Of a stretch of DNA of 62,173 nt, positions 21,415-32,500 are shown one piece after another; the stretch's first letter is position 1, and every line of letters starts with the position of its first letter. The notes beneath the pieces are model-generated. The model saw nothing but the letters and a program-made list of their open reading frames with translations. It searched no databases and was not told the origin of the DNA. The translations under genes were made by a program, and so were the position numbers. This stretch comes from Fonticula-like sp. SCN 57-25 (lineage: Eukaryota > Nucleariida > Rotosphaerida), in assembly GCA_001724245.1 (NCBI GenBank), contig MEDX01000008.1, positions 1 to 62,173 on the forward strand, written 5' to 3'.

Positions 21415-22009
21415 TTATTCAATGACGTGCGAGCCAGAGCCAGGGCCGGAACGCGCGCGAATAATCGCCTCGGTGAACTCGTTGCGGCCGAGGGCCTCGA
21501 GCTGGCCGTGGTTGGGCTGGAGGACCGAGTGGACCTGTGGCGAGCGTTGTCAGTTTGACGGCAAAAAGAACATAGAACAAAGTCAAAAATTGCGCACCTC
21601 GCCGTGGTGGGTGCGCTTCTTGGCGGCCTTGATCTTGCCGACGCCCGGGCCGAACCAGCTGATGAGCACGTCACGCGTCACCGGGTTTCCTATTTCACGA
21701 CATCAGCAGGCCATAGGCAAAAGCTCTCCTGAACGAACCGTCCTTGACGTCGCCAATGCGAATAAGCGCATACTGCACCTCGTTGTCCTTGAGCACCGAG
21801 AGCAGGGCAGGGACGCCTCCACCTACACCACAACCGTTCGCGTCAACACGCGACCGACACCACCAAAAAAGCGCACCCTTCGTGTTGTGCTGAAGCATCA
21901 GCGTGTTGTCGTCCCGGTAGCCAAACACAATGAAAGCGCCGGGCCCATTCTTGGGGTTCAGGAAGTCGGACACCTCCCGCTGCGCCGCGCTCTTGTCAAC
22001 CCACGACAT
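21415..22009 (-). CDS. Coactosin-like ADF-homology protein
   Basis: An actin-filament-binding protein of the ADF/cofilin superfamily, coactosin branch. The start at 22009 gives MSWVDKSAAQREVSDFLNPK, GAFIVFGYRDDNTLML, VQYALIRIGDVKDG. An intron with donor GGTTCG removes an in-frame stop and continues NPVTRDVLISWFGPGVGKIK, AAKKRTHHGE. The last exon is VHSVLQPNHGQLEALGRNEF, then TEAIIRARSG, ending SHVIE. The order (YAL/FRIGD ... R.VLI.W.G..V...KA) is that of coactosin. Length about 145 residues, four exons. The ADF surface motif KRTHHGE is present where coactosin carries its basic actin-contact helix. Confidence 0.78.
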
Positions 22010-22608
22010 CTTGTTCCTTCTTCGGCTGCAAACAACGTCAAAAGTCAGATCTGATTGGATGACGACGCATACCAGAGACAACAACCTGGCGGAAATGCTG
22101 ATGACAAGGCTGCGGGTTTGAGGCTCACTTGCGCGGCTTGCGGCAACCTTGGGTAAAGACTCGGCGCCACTTGACGCGCGGCTTATTTTACCCCAGCCGG
22201 AAAGTCCATTACGTATTCAGCCAAACTTTACGCGCGCTCAAAAGGTCAAGGCGCAAGCGATCCCCTGGACGCGCGCAGACGAGCTGCCAGCTGCTTCGCT
22301 GCTCGTTGTTGTATTTGCCTGCTGTGGCTCGCAGCGCATCGCGCGTTCAGTGTGCAGTCCTGACAATATTGCATTTGGCTGTGTTGCCCTAGTTACGGCA
22401 GGGTGGCTCTTTGGTGGTAGATAGACCTGTACTTTTAAGCCATGCTGCACCATCGGATCTACACATAATTTGTATCATATAAAGTATAGCATTGTCGAAA
22501 TCTCAAACATAATGTAGTTATCTAATCGCATATGGGTCCTACCCTATTGCTACTCGACAGCGCTTGACGTTCTTGTTCGGACGAATCATGATCGCGGGAC
22601 AAAAGTTT
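22010..22608. other. Intergenic region, no supported gene
   Basis: 599 bp between the coactosin start and the stop of the next minus-strand gene. An ATTGG (inverted CCAAT) at 22054-22058 probably belongs to the coactosin promoter. A plus-strand open frame at 22149-22424 ends in a hydrophobic run (NIAFGCVALVTAGWLFGG), but I recognise no family and see no conserved start. 22440-22560 is AT-rich and 3' UTR-like. Confidence 0.4.
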
Positions 22609-24395
22609 CTAAGCTGTTGAAGAACAGACAAGCCGCCCAGACGAACTTGTTCGGGGAGCTGGGCCCAAAGATGAGGCCGTGTGGGTAGTGTCACAGTCGG
22701 GCGTCAAAGGAGTCGCAGGGTCGACGGAATGCAGAGGGGTCGGAACGTCCGACATGGACGGTGCCATTGCCTGCAGCGCCTCAAAGAGCATGCTCTGGAG
22801 GCGACGAGGCCCGCCGCGGACAGCGCCTTCAAACGACAGCGCCGCTTCGTTCAGCTGCAACGTTTTCGTTAGCATGACAGACAAGCGAGAAATATATCGT
22901 ACAGGAAGGATGTGGACCAAATCAGTGACAGCCTGCGTCAGAGAGTACTCGGGAACTCGCCTGAGCATGTGTCAGCCACAAAAATGCCAAACAAACCAAT
23001 GTTCGTACGTTGATGATACCGCAACGTTCTCGAGCTCGCGCTCAAGCGCCGCAAATCTATCTTCCAACACGGAATACCCGGTATCCACTACATCCTGAGC
23101 ATCGTCTGCCGCTACAAAGATCATTGCCAGGCCGCGGACGCCAAAGGCATGAACAGCAAAGCTCTCTCCATCGGCGTTCAATTTTGCGCGCCATGCGCCA
23201 CCGGCGGCCGCCCTATGGTAATCTAATACTGCACGTAGTTTGAGTTGGCCGCCCAAGGAAAGTGCCATTAGCGCACCATTCGACGACGCGGCGCCGACGA
23301 GCCTTAGGAGCGCCGGTGCGTCTTTCCTCCACGTACCGAGCAAGACGTGCGCGACAAATTGGAATTTGCTCCCATTGGAATTCGAGAGTAATGCGCAGAG
23401 CGGGACGCCTTGCCGCATTTTGGAAGAGATGGTGAGAGCGGCGAGCCACTCGCCCATTTCAGACTCGACAGAAAACTGAAGCGTCGTTGGTGGGCACGTG
23501 GGGTCGGCATTTTGGTGAAAAATGTCCAAATAGAACCGCTGCGTGTTGTATATGGTCTCGACGCGCTCAAAAAAAGCCGCATTCGAAAGAGGAAGGCGCT
23601 CGTCCAAGCTACTCAAAACGAGCTGGCGGCTGTAGCAGAGGACATCGCCGTCCAGCGCAAAGAGGCGCCACTTGAACACGCCGCTGTCAGACGAGCGCTT
23701 TCTTATCAAACCAACCTTGTTGTACAACATTCTGCTTTCACGTTAGGCACCCGGCAACTAAAGAAAAGCGCGCACGAGTCGGCGTCGCCCGTCGCGGCAT
23801 TCAGCTCATTGTTGCGCCACACCAGCTCGGCCGCCTCAAGGGCCTCCAGCCACTCTGCGCGCTCGTCCTTGGACTTGCAGCAAAAACGGTACGTATGAAA
23901 GTCGTCTGTTGCTTGTCCTAACCTGCGCAGCGGGAACTGGATCTGGAACCCGTATGGCTACCCGAGATCGGAACCGTTAGACGCAACCGAGCGCGCGACC
24001 CACCCGCGTACCGCCGACTCGTCCGTCGCAGTGGAATCGGTTATCGAGCACCTCAGGCCGTCGAGATCCACGGTTCCCTTTGGCGGGCGCCCCTCCTTGG
24101 TGTCCGCCTGGTCAGTGTAGTACTGCAGGCCGTCTGTTGTTACCACGAGGAATCGCGGTTGCCACGATTTGAGCAGGAACCCGCTCGACTTCAAGACAAG
24201 CCCCTCTTTGAGCACAGAGTACATCGCAGCAGCCGTCGCAGCTGCACGCAGTGACGACATGCTTCCAAGATGCTTCCCGAGCGAGACCGTCGCCTCGCTC
24301 CTTCCGCCGGCTCCGGCGGCCGCTATGGTTTGCCCGGCCACTTCAGTCACGCGGCTCGACCAATCAGCAGGTGGAATTCGACGCGCGTTGCCCAT
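22609..24395 (-). CDS. Tandem PH-domain protein, unnamed
   Basis: The first PH domain reads VLKEGLVLKSSGFLLKSWQP, RFLVVTTDGLQYYTD and, after an intron, PYGFQIQFPLRRLGQ then FCCKSKDERAEWLEALEAAE. A second PH-like domain follows after another intron: MLYNKVGLIRKRSSDSGVFK, WRLFALDGDVLCYSR and a terminal helix EMGEWLAALTI. The middle region (VGAASSNGALMALSLGGQLK) is unrecognised. A predicted coiled-coil segment (LEDRFAALERELENV) precedes the last exon, which has VPEYSLTQAVTDLVHILP and a Ser/Thr/Pro-rich tail. About 540 residues. The start is uncertain: ATGs at 24395, 24260 and 24224 are all in frame and only the last is tight to the PH domain. Phosphoinositide binding is inferred from the fold. 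Confidence 0.65.
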
Positions 24396-24799
24396 AACGG
24401 GCTGAGATTCGATCTAGGCGCTTCGTGGGATGTGTCACATGCGCGGCCTCCCTATTATGGAGGCCCAGCCTATTTCTTCGTCGGACTGGACAAAAAGAAC
24501 GAGAGATATAAAGAGAAACTTTGTTTACAAGCCAAAATGATGGGTTGCATGTGTTATATTTGAGCGACATTCTTTGAAGCTTGCTGTCTTGTCTTTTAAA
24601 GCTGTAACGGCCATGAACTGTCGACTTTCTCCAGGCGCGGCATTAAAGACCTGCTTAACGAACGCTCGGTTATAGCCCGAATTTCTCTCGAGACAGCGGG
24701 CACAGTCACCACGCAGCTTGCACAATATAATACTACGCTATCCAGCAAAGCCGCGGCCAATATGTCCTCCCCGGATAGAACCAATCATATCAGATTGCG
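24396..24799. other. Divergent region between PH protein and HemW-like gene
   Basis: About 404 bp between start codons. A CCAATCAG at 24360-24367 lies just inside the longest reading of the PH gene, which hints that translation of that gene may begin further downstream. No other gene is visible here. Confidence 0.35.
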
Positions 24800-26291
24800 A
24801 TGAACCGTTCCCGCCAAATCTTGAGGCGGCCATGGGCCATCTACATCCATTGGTACGCGATCGCCCCGCGCTTGCGTGCCTCGCTGACGCTGCTTTTAGG
24901 CCATATTGTGCACGGTGTGGTATCATATGTTTATATTGCGAATCTAATGCGACGGTCTTAGAATCTGCCCATTTTGTAGCTTCAACAAGTTCAAGGCGTC
25001 GACCGCGCTGGACCAAAGCGTGCTAACCGACGCCTACGTCTCGTCCCTTGAGAGGCAAGTCTCTCGCGTTGCGGCCCAAGCAGACAGCGCACCCATTAGC
25101 TTATACTTTGGGGGCGGCACGCCGTCCCTTGCCCCGCCTTCTTTCGTCCAGACGATCATCTCGTGGGTTCAGAACCGATTCCCCACGGCCGACATGGAGG
25201 TCACCCTAGAGGCGAACCCGACGGTGCTAGCCACGCCTCAGTAAAACCAAAGCTGACCTTCACAACAGGAAAAGGATCTATTTAGCGAATTTAAGGCCGT
25301 CGGCGTGAACCGGCTTAGCCTCGGTGTGCAGAGCTTGCGGGATCCTGCCCTGCGGTCGCTCGGTCGCGAGCATTCGTCGTCGCAGGCCCGGGCCGCGGTG
25401 CAAGAAGCATCCCGTGTGTTTGGCGAAAGGTTTACATTTGACCTTATTTATGGTCGCCCGGGCCCCTTTTCGTTATCAGACTGGGTAGCCGAGCTGAAGG
25501 TGCGAAGCAAGTCCCGCGCTTGCTATATTGACGGGTGCCGCCCATAGGAGGGCCTCGCCATGGCGTCCGGCCACATTTCCATGTACGAGCTCACAATCGA
25601 GAACGGCACCCCATTTGCAAAACTCAAGCAATCGTCGCCGGAGCTATTCTGCACCGACGACCAATTGGCTGACTTGCATTTGGCGGCGGAAAGCGAGGCT
25701 GCATCGGCCGGCTTTGAGCACTACCAGATCTCAAACTACGCCAAGCCGAATCACCGCGCGATCCACAACTCCGGATACTGGCTTGGCTACGACTACATTG
25801 GCGTCGGCCCCGGCGCGCACGGGCGCTACTTGGACATTAGCGGCGAGCGCGTGCGCACCGTCCAGCACCCCGAGCCCAAGCGATGGGTTGCGAGTACGGC
25901 TTGGACGCGCATTTATCTTTATGCTCACCGCAACATATAGGCGTCCGCGAGAATGGCACGGGACACGCCTTGGAAAGCTCTATTGCGCCCGATGATTGGC
26001 ACCGAGAATTGGTGCTCGTTGGCATGCAGCTCGTCGAGGGCATCTCGGCCGAACGGTTCCACCTGCTTCGGCATGGGAACGAGGCGGACCTGGCCGATGT
26101 ATGTTCTTCTAGTGACTCATGTCTCGCTTGGTGTACTAATTTTGCTACTGTACACGTAGGTCCTTGATGAGGCGCGCATTGATGATTTAGTGGAGCAGGG
26201 CCTCGTTGCGTACGACCGCGGGCGTGTCTTGCGCCCAACCAAGAAAGGGATGCGCTTTCTGGACTTTATTTCGAGCCGAGTATTAAAGTGA
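24800..26291 (+). CDS. RSAD1: HemW/RSAD1-like radical SAM protein
   Basis: A mitochondrial radical SAM protein of the coproporphyrinogen dehydrogenase-like family, HemW branch (heme chaperone). The start at 24800 gives MNRSRQILRRPWAIYIHW, a basic, presequence-like N terminus. Two introns must be removed to assemble PYCARICPFCSFNKF, which contains the Fe-S cluster motif CxxxCxxC. SLYFGGGTPSLAP (the GGGTP S-adenosylmethionine site), TLEANPTEKDLFSEF, VNRLSLGVQSLRD and FTFDLIYGRPG follow. The sequence HNSGYW is the HNxxYW signature that separates HemW from true HemN. The C-terminal HemN_C domain is ELVLVGMQLVEGISAERF...LDFISSRVLK. Seven or so exons; length about 410 residues. Confidence 0.88.
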
Positions 26292-26370
26292 TAATTTTAA
26301 AGTGAGAATGAGTATTAATTGAACGCATGTATCATACAAAAATGTAGCGATTATGACCGTGTGATACTTT

Positions 26371-28584
26371 TCATCGTCTCTCCTGCTCGCCGTCCGACCC
26401 GACCATCCGCCGGATTTCGCCCCAGAGCGCATGCCGCCCCACGTGGAGGCAGCGCAGCCGCAGCGTGTTCATATGCTTTGGGCTCGGGTAGACGCCGCGC
26501 GCGCAGCAGTACGCCACAAAGTCCGCCGCCTCGTCCAGGTGGTCGCACCGCGCCAGCCCGCGGATCACCGTCTGGGCAAAGTCCGCCTCCAGCGGCAGCT
26601 CCAGCGCCTGGTGGTCGCGCACAAAGCGGTCAATCAGCTCGTACTTGCGCTTGTCGGACGCGAGCGTGATCATGCTCTTGACCGTCCGCGACGACTTTGG
26701 CACACCGAGCGACGTGTACCGGTCGTAAAGCTGTCAGGGAAAGGCGCGGCATGGTAAGTAAATGAGAAATGGTTCCGGTGAAAGAGACGCACCTCGAGCG
26801 CGGCAAACTCAAACCCGTGACGAGCGTACACCTGCAGAATGCTGTCCATGACGGGCCCCGTCAAGAGATGCGGGCTGCTCTCAACAATGCCCTGCACGTG
26901 CCTATTCGCGCCGCCCCGCGTTAGCACCAAGCCATTCAGAAAATAGTATTCATACTTTAAAATCGATAGCGGGCGCATCGACACCATGAGAGCTTGCTCG
27001 CCTTCACTCAAATGAGAAATCGGCTGCGTCTCGTCAGCACAAACACTAGCCTCATATGCAAAAGCGTACCAGTTTCTGGTACGAAACGGCGGCCGGCGTC
27101 GCGCAGGCATACATGAGCGACGTCGCGACCCAGCGGGTGAGCGTCCTCGGCGTCGTCACATCCCTGCAGCACGATGTCTGTGAGCACGGACTCCCAAAAC
27201 CCCGCATGCGTACGGTCCGAGCTCCTCCAGGTACGTCGCGGCGGCCATCTCGAACTGGTTCTGCCGCCCGCACGCCTCAAAGAGGTTTCCGAGCCCACGA
27301 TTCGAAAGCTTGATGCCTCGCGAGTTCATATCGGTCAGCAGTTTTTGAATCATTTTCATGGCGTCTACGCGGGTCAGCAAGCGCGGCGCACGTCAGCGGA
27401 TCGTACCTGGCATCTGCGACACGGCACCAATCGCCCCCGCATAGTGCGCGCCGTCCAGCGGCACGCCATTTTTGGCGGCCTCGTTGATGAGCTGCATCGC
27501 CCACGTGCCGTTCTTTGACTGCTCGCAGCACAGCAGCAGCTTGTCCAGCAGCGTGCTGTTGGGCACAAACTTGTTCTTGTGGAGGACGTCGTACACACGC
27601 GACGCCATGTGACCCTGCTTGGTCGCCACGAGGCCGCCAATCAGCGTTGAAATCATAATCTCATTGACGTGCGGCGAGCGCTTGGCGAGGTCGAGCGCGT
27701 CCTCGATGCGGCCTGCCCGCACGTACGCCTTTACAAGCGACCCCTGCGAATACGCATCCGTCTTTGAAAAGGCCTTCTCTATCAGGCGGTACACGCGCTC
27801 GCTCCCGGGAACATCGCCGACATTCGCGTACGCGTTCAGGAGCGCATTCAGATGCTCCACGCGAACAGAAGTCCCCGTTGTCTAATGAAGTAGAGGGTTA
27901 GGGCGCGACGCCAGAGAGGAAGACGAGGTCTTCGCACCATATAATAATCAAACGCTTCCTGCGCCGCCCGAGGGTCGCGGCAGACCGTCTAAAGAAAAGG
28001 ACCAGAGTGAGCCGACGCATGATAATAACCGCGGCCGTACGGCATAGTGAAGCAACGTCGCGAGAGCGTCCGGCAGCTCATCCTGCTGAAGCTCGGGCAA
28101 CGACGCGCGCAAATAATTAAACATTTCGCGTGTACGAGCGACGGTCTGTGGAAAAACGGATGAGACACACATGCGCGGATCGCGGCGTCCTCGCACCTCG
28201 GCCTTCGTCGTTTGACCAGCCTCTCCGCCATCCTCAGCTTCAGCTGAGCCGTCATCGTCGTGGTCCTCTTCGCCCTGGTATGGCGCAGCAGGTGTCCTCA
28301 GCGGAGCCTCTGTCAAAATGCGGCGGAGAACTTCGGGGCGAAGTTCCTGCGTGATCTTGGACTGCGGCAACCGCTCAAACGACGGCATCGAATGGGCGCT
28401 GCAAGACAAAACATGAGCAAGGTAAAGGTAGACTTCAAACAACGTACGTCTTTGTGCGCTTGCGCTTCTGTGCATCGTATACATGCGAAGGGAGGCCGCG
28501 CGTTGGCGGCGGCGGTGCGCTCAGCGCCATCGCGCGGAGCAGCATCGCCACCGACGCCCGCCTCGTGGTGGCCGCTACCAACAT
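26371..28584 (-). CDS. Pentatricopeptide-repeat protein, probably mitochondrial
   Basis: The start at 28584 encodes MLVAATTRRASVAMLLRAM, rich in Arg/Ser/Ala and lacking acidic residues, a likely mitochondrial targeting sequence. A charged linker (EEDHDDDGSAEAEDGGEAG) follows. Successive helical pairs of the PPR type run through the rest: LNALLNAYANVGDVPGSERV, GSLVKAYVRAGRIEDALDLA, ISTLIGGLVATKQGHMASRV, LGNLFEACGRQNQFEMAAAT and VIRGLARCDHLDEAADFVAY. These proteins bind organellar RNA in processing or translation; the target cannot be read from the sequence. About eight introns; the tail ends GSDGEQERR at 26371. It shares an 86-bp promoter with the b561-type gene. Confidence 0.78.
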
Positions 28585-28585
28585 G

Positions 28586-28617
28586 GTCACGTGATATCTT
28601 ATTTGATTGTCACGTGA
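28586..28617. promoter_or_regulatory. Paired E-boxes GTCACGTGA in an 86-bp divergent promoter
   Basis: Two identical 9-mers GTCACGTGA at 28586-28594 and 28609-28617, 23 bp apart centre to centre, lie between the PPR and b561-type starts. The first lies one base from the PPR start codon. CACGTG is the core recognised by bHLH factors such as Cbf1 and Pho4 families. Confidence 0.5.
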
Positions 28618-28670
28618 CATTTGCTGACAAGACCTTGCTTACCAACGGACGCGGACCAACAACGACAACG

Positions 28671-29392
28671 ATGGCGGAGAGCAAGCCGGTCGAGTATGCG
28701 CGCCTTAGCGCGATCCTGCAGGTCTCGCGGCTCCTGACCGCTTCTGCTGGCGCGCTTATTTTGCTTGTCAGCGTATTTGGTGCAGAGCTCAAATTCTTCA
28801 CGCTCCACCCTGTTTGCGCGGTAGTGTGGTTTGTTGCCGTGAGCGAGGCCATCATTCAGGGCCAGCTCGCGCGCAGATCCAAGGGCGCCAAGGCGCGCGA
28901 GCTCTCGCTCGGTAGCCACTGGCAGGTAGCGACGATCGCCGTCCTTGGGCTGTTGACTGCGTTCTCTGTGGCGTACATCAACAAGGATCTGCACAACAAG
29001 AATCACTTTATCAGCTGGCACGCCTACGCTGGTCTTACAACGGTCACCGTCGCCGGCATCCAGCTCGCCATCGGGTACTGGGCGCACTATGCTGCCGAGG
29101 AGGCGGGAAAGCGCATTGGCCGGTACGTTATTTTGAAATTGATTCCGTTTTTTTGTCTTACTAATCATTCAACCGCAGCCCCCTGTGGTGGATCCGCGTG
29201 CACCGCCTCTTTGGCCACGTCACCCTGGCGTGCTCGTCCCTGACTGTCTTCCTGTCCCTCTACTCCAACTATGTCGCGCGGATGGATATTTACGATCCCC
29301 TGTGGACGCTTACGGTCGTGCTGCTCATTGCGGGCCACGTCTTGTTCGCGTCTCAGTCGGACATCCTGACCCTCATCCGCGCCCTCTTTTAG
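28671..29392 (+). CDS. Cytochrome b561-domain membrane protein
   Basis: A transmembrane diheme protein of the b561 family (CYB561D-like), which moves electrons across membranes. The start at 28671 gives MAESKPVEYARLSAILQVSR, then six helices. The four heme-ligand His positions are visible: TLHPVCAVVW (helix 2), NHFISWHAYAG (helix 3/4) and, after the single intron, WWIRVHRLFGHVTLACSS. The charged loop RRSKGAKAREL faces the cytosol. Length about 224 residues, typical. The intron has donor GTACGT and acceptor ACCGCAG. It converges on the Tudor helicase gene. Confidence 0.85.
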
Positions 29393-29568
29393 CGGCTACC
29401 GCGGTGCTGCGAGTTGACTGTACTGTATTGGATTTAATAGAGAACGTTGAGAAGTATGATTATTTGTGCATACTCTTTCAAGGATTATGAGGTCCAAAAG
29501 TTTATTTGATGACGTATTTACTTGTGCCTTTATACGATGTAGAGAGATACAATGTTGAATGTGTTGCA

Positions 29569-32500
29569 TTAAGGGATGTGCTGCCAGACGCGGTCGTCCC
29601 ACAGCTCAATCTTGCCGTTCGCCTTTAGAATCCGAATATTCGACGCGACGTTGACCGTCTTCTTTTCATTGTCGAGCATGCCGACCGAGTGGCCATTCCT
29701 GCACAGCACGTCCTGCCGCATGCCGATGAACGACAGCCCGGGCACGTCCGTGATGCGGAAGACGGGCGCGAGCTTGCGGGACTCGGGGTTGGCCACGCGG
29801 CGCAGCTCGCCAAAGGGAGTGATCACAGCCTGGCAAACGCGGCAGATCACCTTGTCGCCTTGCAGCCTGTCGAAACTGATAAGCAAGGACGAAAAAGGAA
29901 AAGGCCCCTCATCCGTACGTGCTAATGTATTCGTCCGCCAGGCGATCGTGCAGCGTTGCGACCTTGTCGGGGATCAGCGCCTTGTTCAGCGCCGCTGCAC
30001 AGAAATGAGTAACAACAACAGGGAAAAGGGCACGTACGGGGCTCCACAAAGCCCTCCGAGTCAGTGAGGCCGAGGGCGCGCAGCTTCGGGAAGAGGCTGT
30101 CCACCTCGTCGGGGACCGCCGGGGCGAGCGCCGCCGCCGGGGCCGGAGCAGGCGCCTCGTCCCAGTTGTCCGACGACCACTTGGCCAGGTAGTCCTTCTC
30201 GGCTATCGTGTGCGCGGCGCGCGGCTTGGTGATGAGGTCCAGGAGCCTTTGAACACGTCAGGAAACAGACTATGGCAGCTCAGGATGCGTACCATCTCTT
30301 CAGCTCGAGCGACTGGGCCATCATACCCTCCTGCGAAAACAGCTTGTGCATCACCATCTCCTCGAGGCGGTCGCGGATGCGATTGATGAGGTCGACGTCG
30401 CTGTCGCCAAAGTGCGCGTCAAAGATAAACTCGAGGTCGCGGCCGACTGCAGAGAAAAGACAAGTTAAACGTTGAAAATCAAGAAAAGGGACGCACGTCT
30501 CACGCCCGCGTATTTTGAATTGGTCGTGTCGGCAAAAAGCTCCATGCGTCCGTGTGAAAAGAGCATGCTGATAATGGTATGTGAGTATGCGACGCAAAAG
30601 ACGCAACATGGGCGCACCAAATGAGCGCCGGCAGCAGAGGGCGGCCTTCAATGACGGTGGTCTGCGACGCCATCAGGTTGTCGCCCGCCGCGGTGATGAA
30701 CGGCGTGATCAAAACATTGCAGTTGGCCGTCGACGGGTCGCGCGCAAGAGAGACAAAGTTGACCGACTCGGATTGAATCTGCAAAAGATGAGCCAAGGAA
30801 ACACAATGCAAACGGAAAACGTACCCGAACCGTCGCGCTCGCTTCCACACGTCGGAAGCGCAGCATGAAAGGGTACTCTAGCTCGTGGCCACCGATAAAC
30901 TCGCGCGGGTCTCGCATCGAAAAGCCCCTTTTCAAACCGTGAGTACGATAAAGGCATGACGGTACAACGCACCGCTCGTCGCGAGGGCCGAGGCGCATGG
31001 CGCGAAAGCGACGCCGCTCGGCAGACCACGCCCGGATCCCGAGGTAGACGGAGAGAGGGATCTCTGGCGCGAGAACCTTGCCGAGCGCAGTCTTTTTGTA
31101 CGTCCAGCGCTGGTTGTCCTCCTCGTTGGGCCCGCGCGGGTCAAACTCAATGTAGCAGCGGCTTCCCTGCGAGAAAACCTGCTTGACGCGGCCGGCGCGC
31201 TCAAAGAACCGGCCAATGTGACGCTCGACCTGCTGCGGGAATTGCTGGTTGCTACATGGCCGTTAGCAGCGAAAAACTATGCAAATGTACGGAACCTTTT
31301 AAGCACAATGGTGAAGAAGGGCTCGTAGTTGAGCTTGCGCGAGATGCCGGCGTGCATGGCGTATTCCATTCCTCTGGCGTCCTCCGCCTCGCTGACCAGG
31401 TAATTCGGAGTAAAGGCCGCGGCGATCATGAGCTTGAGCAGCAGCACGTCCGTGTCGGAGCGCTCAAAGAGGCGCTCGTAGTCAAGGGCCCACGTCGCGC
31501 CTGCCTTTGTCGTCTTTACCACGTGGTGCGCATCCAGATCAATCTACATAAAAGTCGCTGAGCACCAAAGAAAGCGCGGGCCTCCAAGCGTACCTTGCGT
31601 TCCGGGACGGGGATACCAAGCCCCTCGAGGCGGCGCCGAAGGTCCTTGAGCGTGTCCTGTACCTCGTTGAGCCTACGCAGCGGTTGGATTAGACGCGGCC
31701 TACGGCAGGCATCACTCTAAAACGTACTTTTGAGGGTTGAGGAACTCGCGACGGATCCATTCGCGCTCGCTCCGGCCGTCGAGCTGCTTCACCGCGCGGA
31801 GATGCTGCCACGTCTCAAAGGCGCGCATGGCTGCGATGACATCGCTCGACGAGTCGGACGCCCAGCGCAGCTTGCGCTGAAAGTGCTCAAAGTCCTTTTG
31901 GAATGGGCGCGCAAACACGCCCGTGCCGCTGGCTGAAAGGCACGCCGCCATGATGAGGGCCTCGTAGGACATGCCAAACGCAAAGCCAAACACAATCAGG
32001 CGGGCGATGCGAATGTCCACGGGGAGGGCCGCAAAGATGCGACCGAGCGGCGTGATCCTGCCCGTCGGGTCATACGTGACCTCGCGGCGGAACGTGACAA
32101 CCTCGCCGGTGGGATCCTGTGACAGCGCGCCTAGAAACGAGTGTGTGAGTTTACAAGGAAACAATAAACCAGCGCCCTGCACCTGCTTCCGTCAGGCGGA
32201 CGAGACTGCCGTCAATCGTGTGGATATTGGGCGCCTGCAGGGCGAGCTGCAGCACGTTGCGCGGGTCGCCGACGTCGAGCACCTTGACCTGCAGGACGAC
32301 GTGGTCGAGGGAGATGCGCTGGATCTCGGGCACGACCTGCTCGTTGATCTCGTGCTCCCAAAAGTGGGCGGGGACCATGCGGAAGCAGTGGCCGTCCTGG
32401 ACGCGGCCAGCACGACCCGCTCGCTGGCGCCCGGACGCGCGGCTAGACCACTGCAGGCGCAGGCCCTCGAGGTTGGTCTGCTGGTCGCAGTAGAGCTCCT

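Noticed and set aside
22149-22424. Possible small membrane protein on the plus strand
   Set aside because: No canonical start with family support, no promoter motif in place, and the hydrophobic tail alone is weak evidence.
29569-32150. Separate gene for the C-terminal part of the Tudor helicase
   Set aside because: Each of the introns from 32.2 to 29.9 kb joins in frame with standard donors, and the HA2-like domain starts right after the helicase core, so a single gene is simpler.
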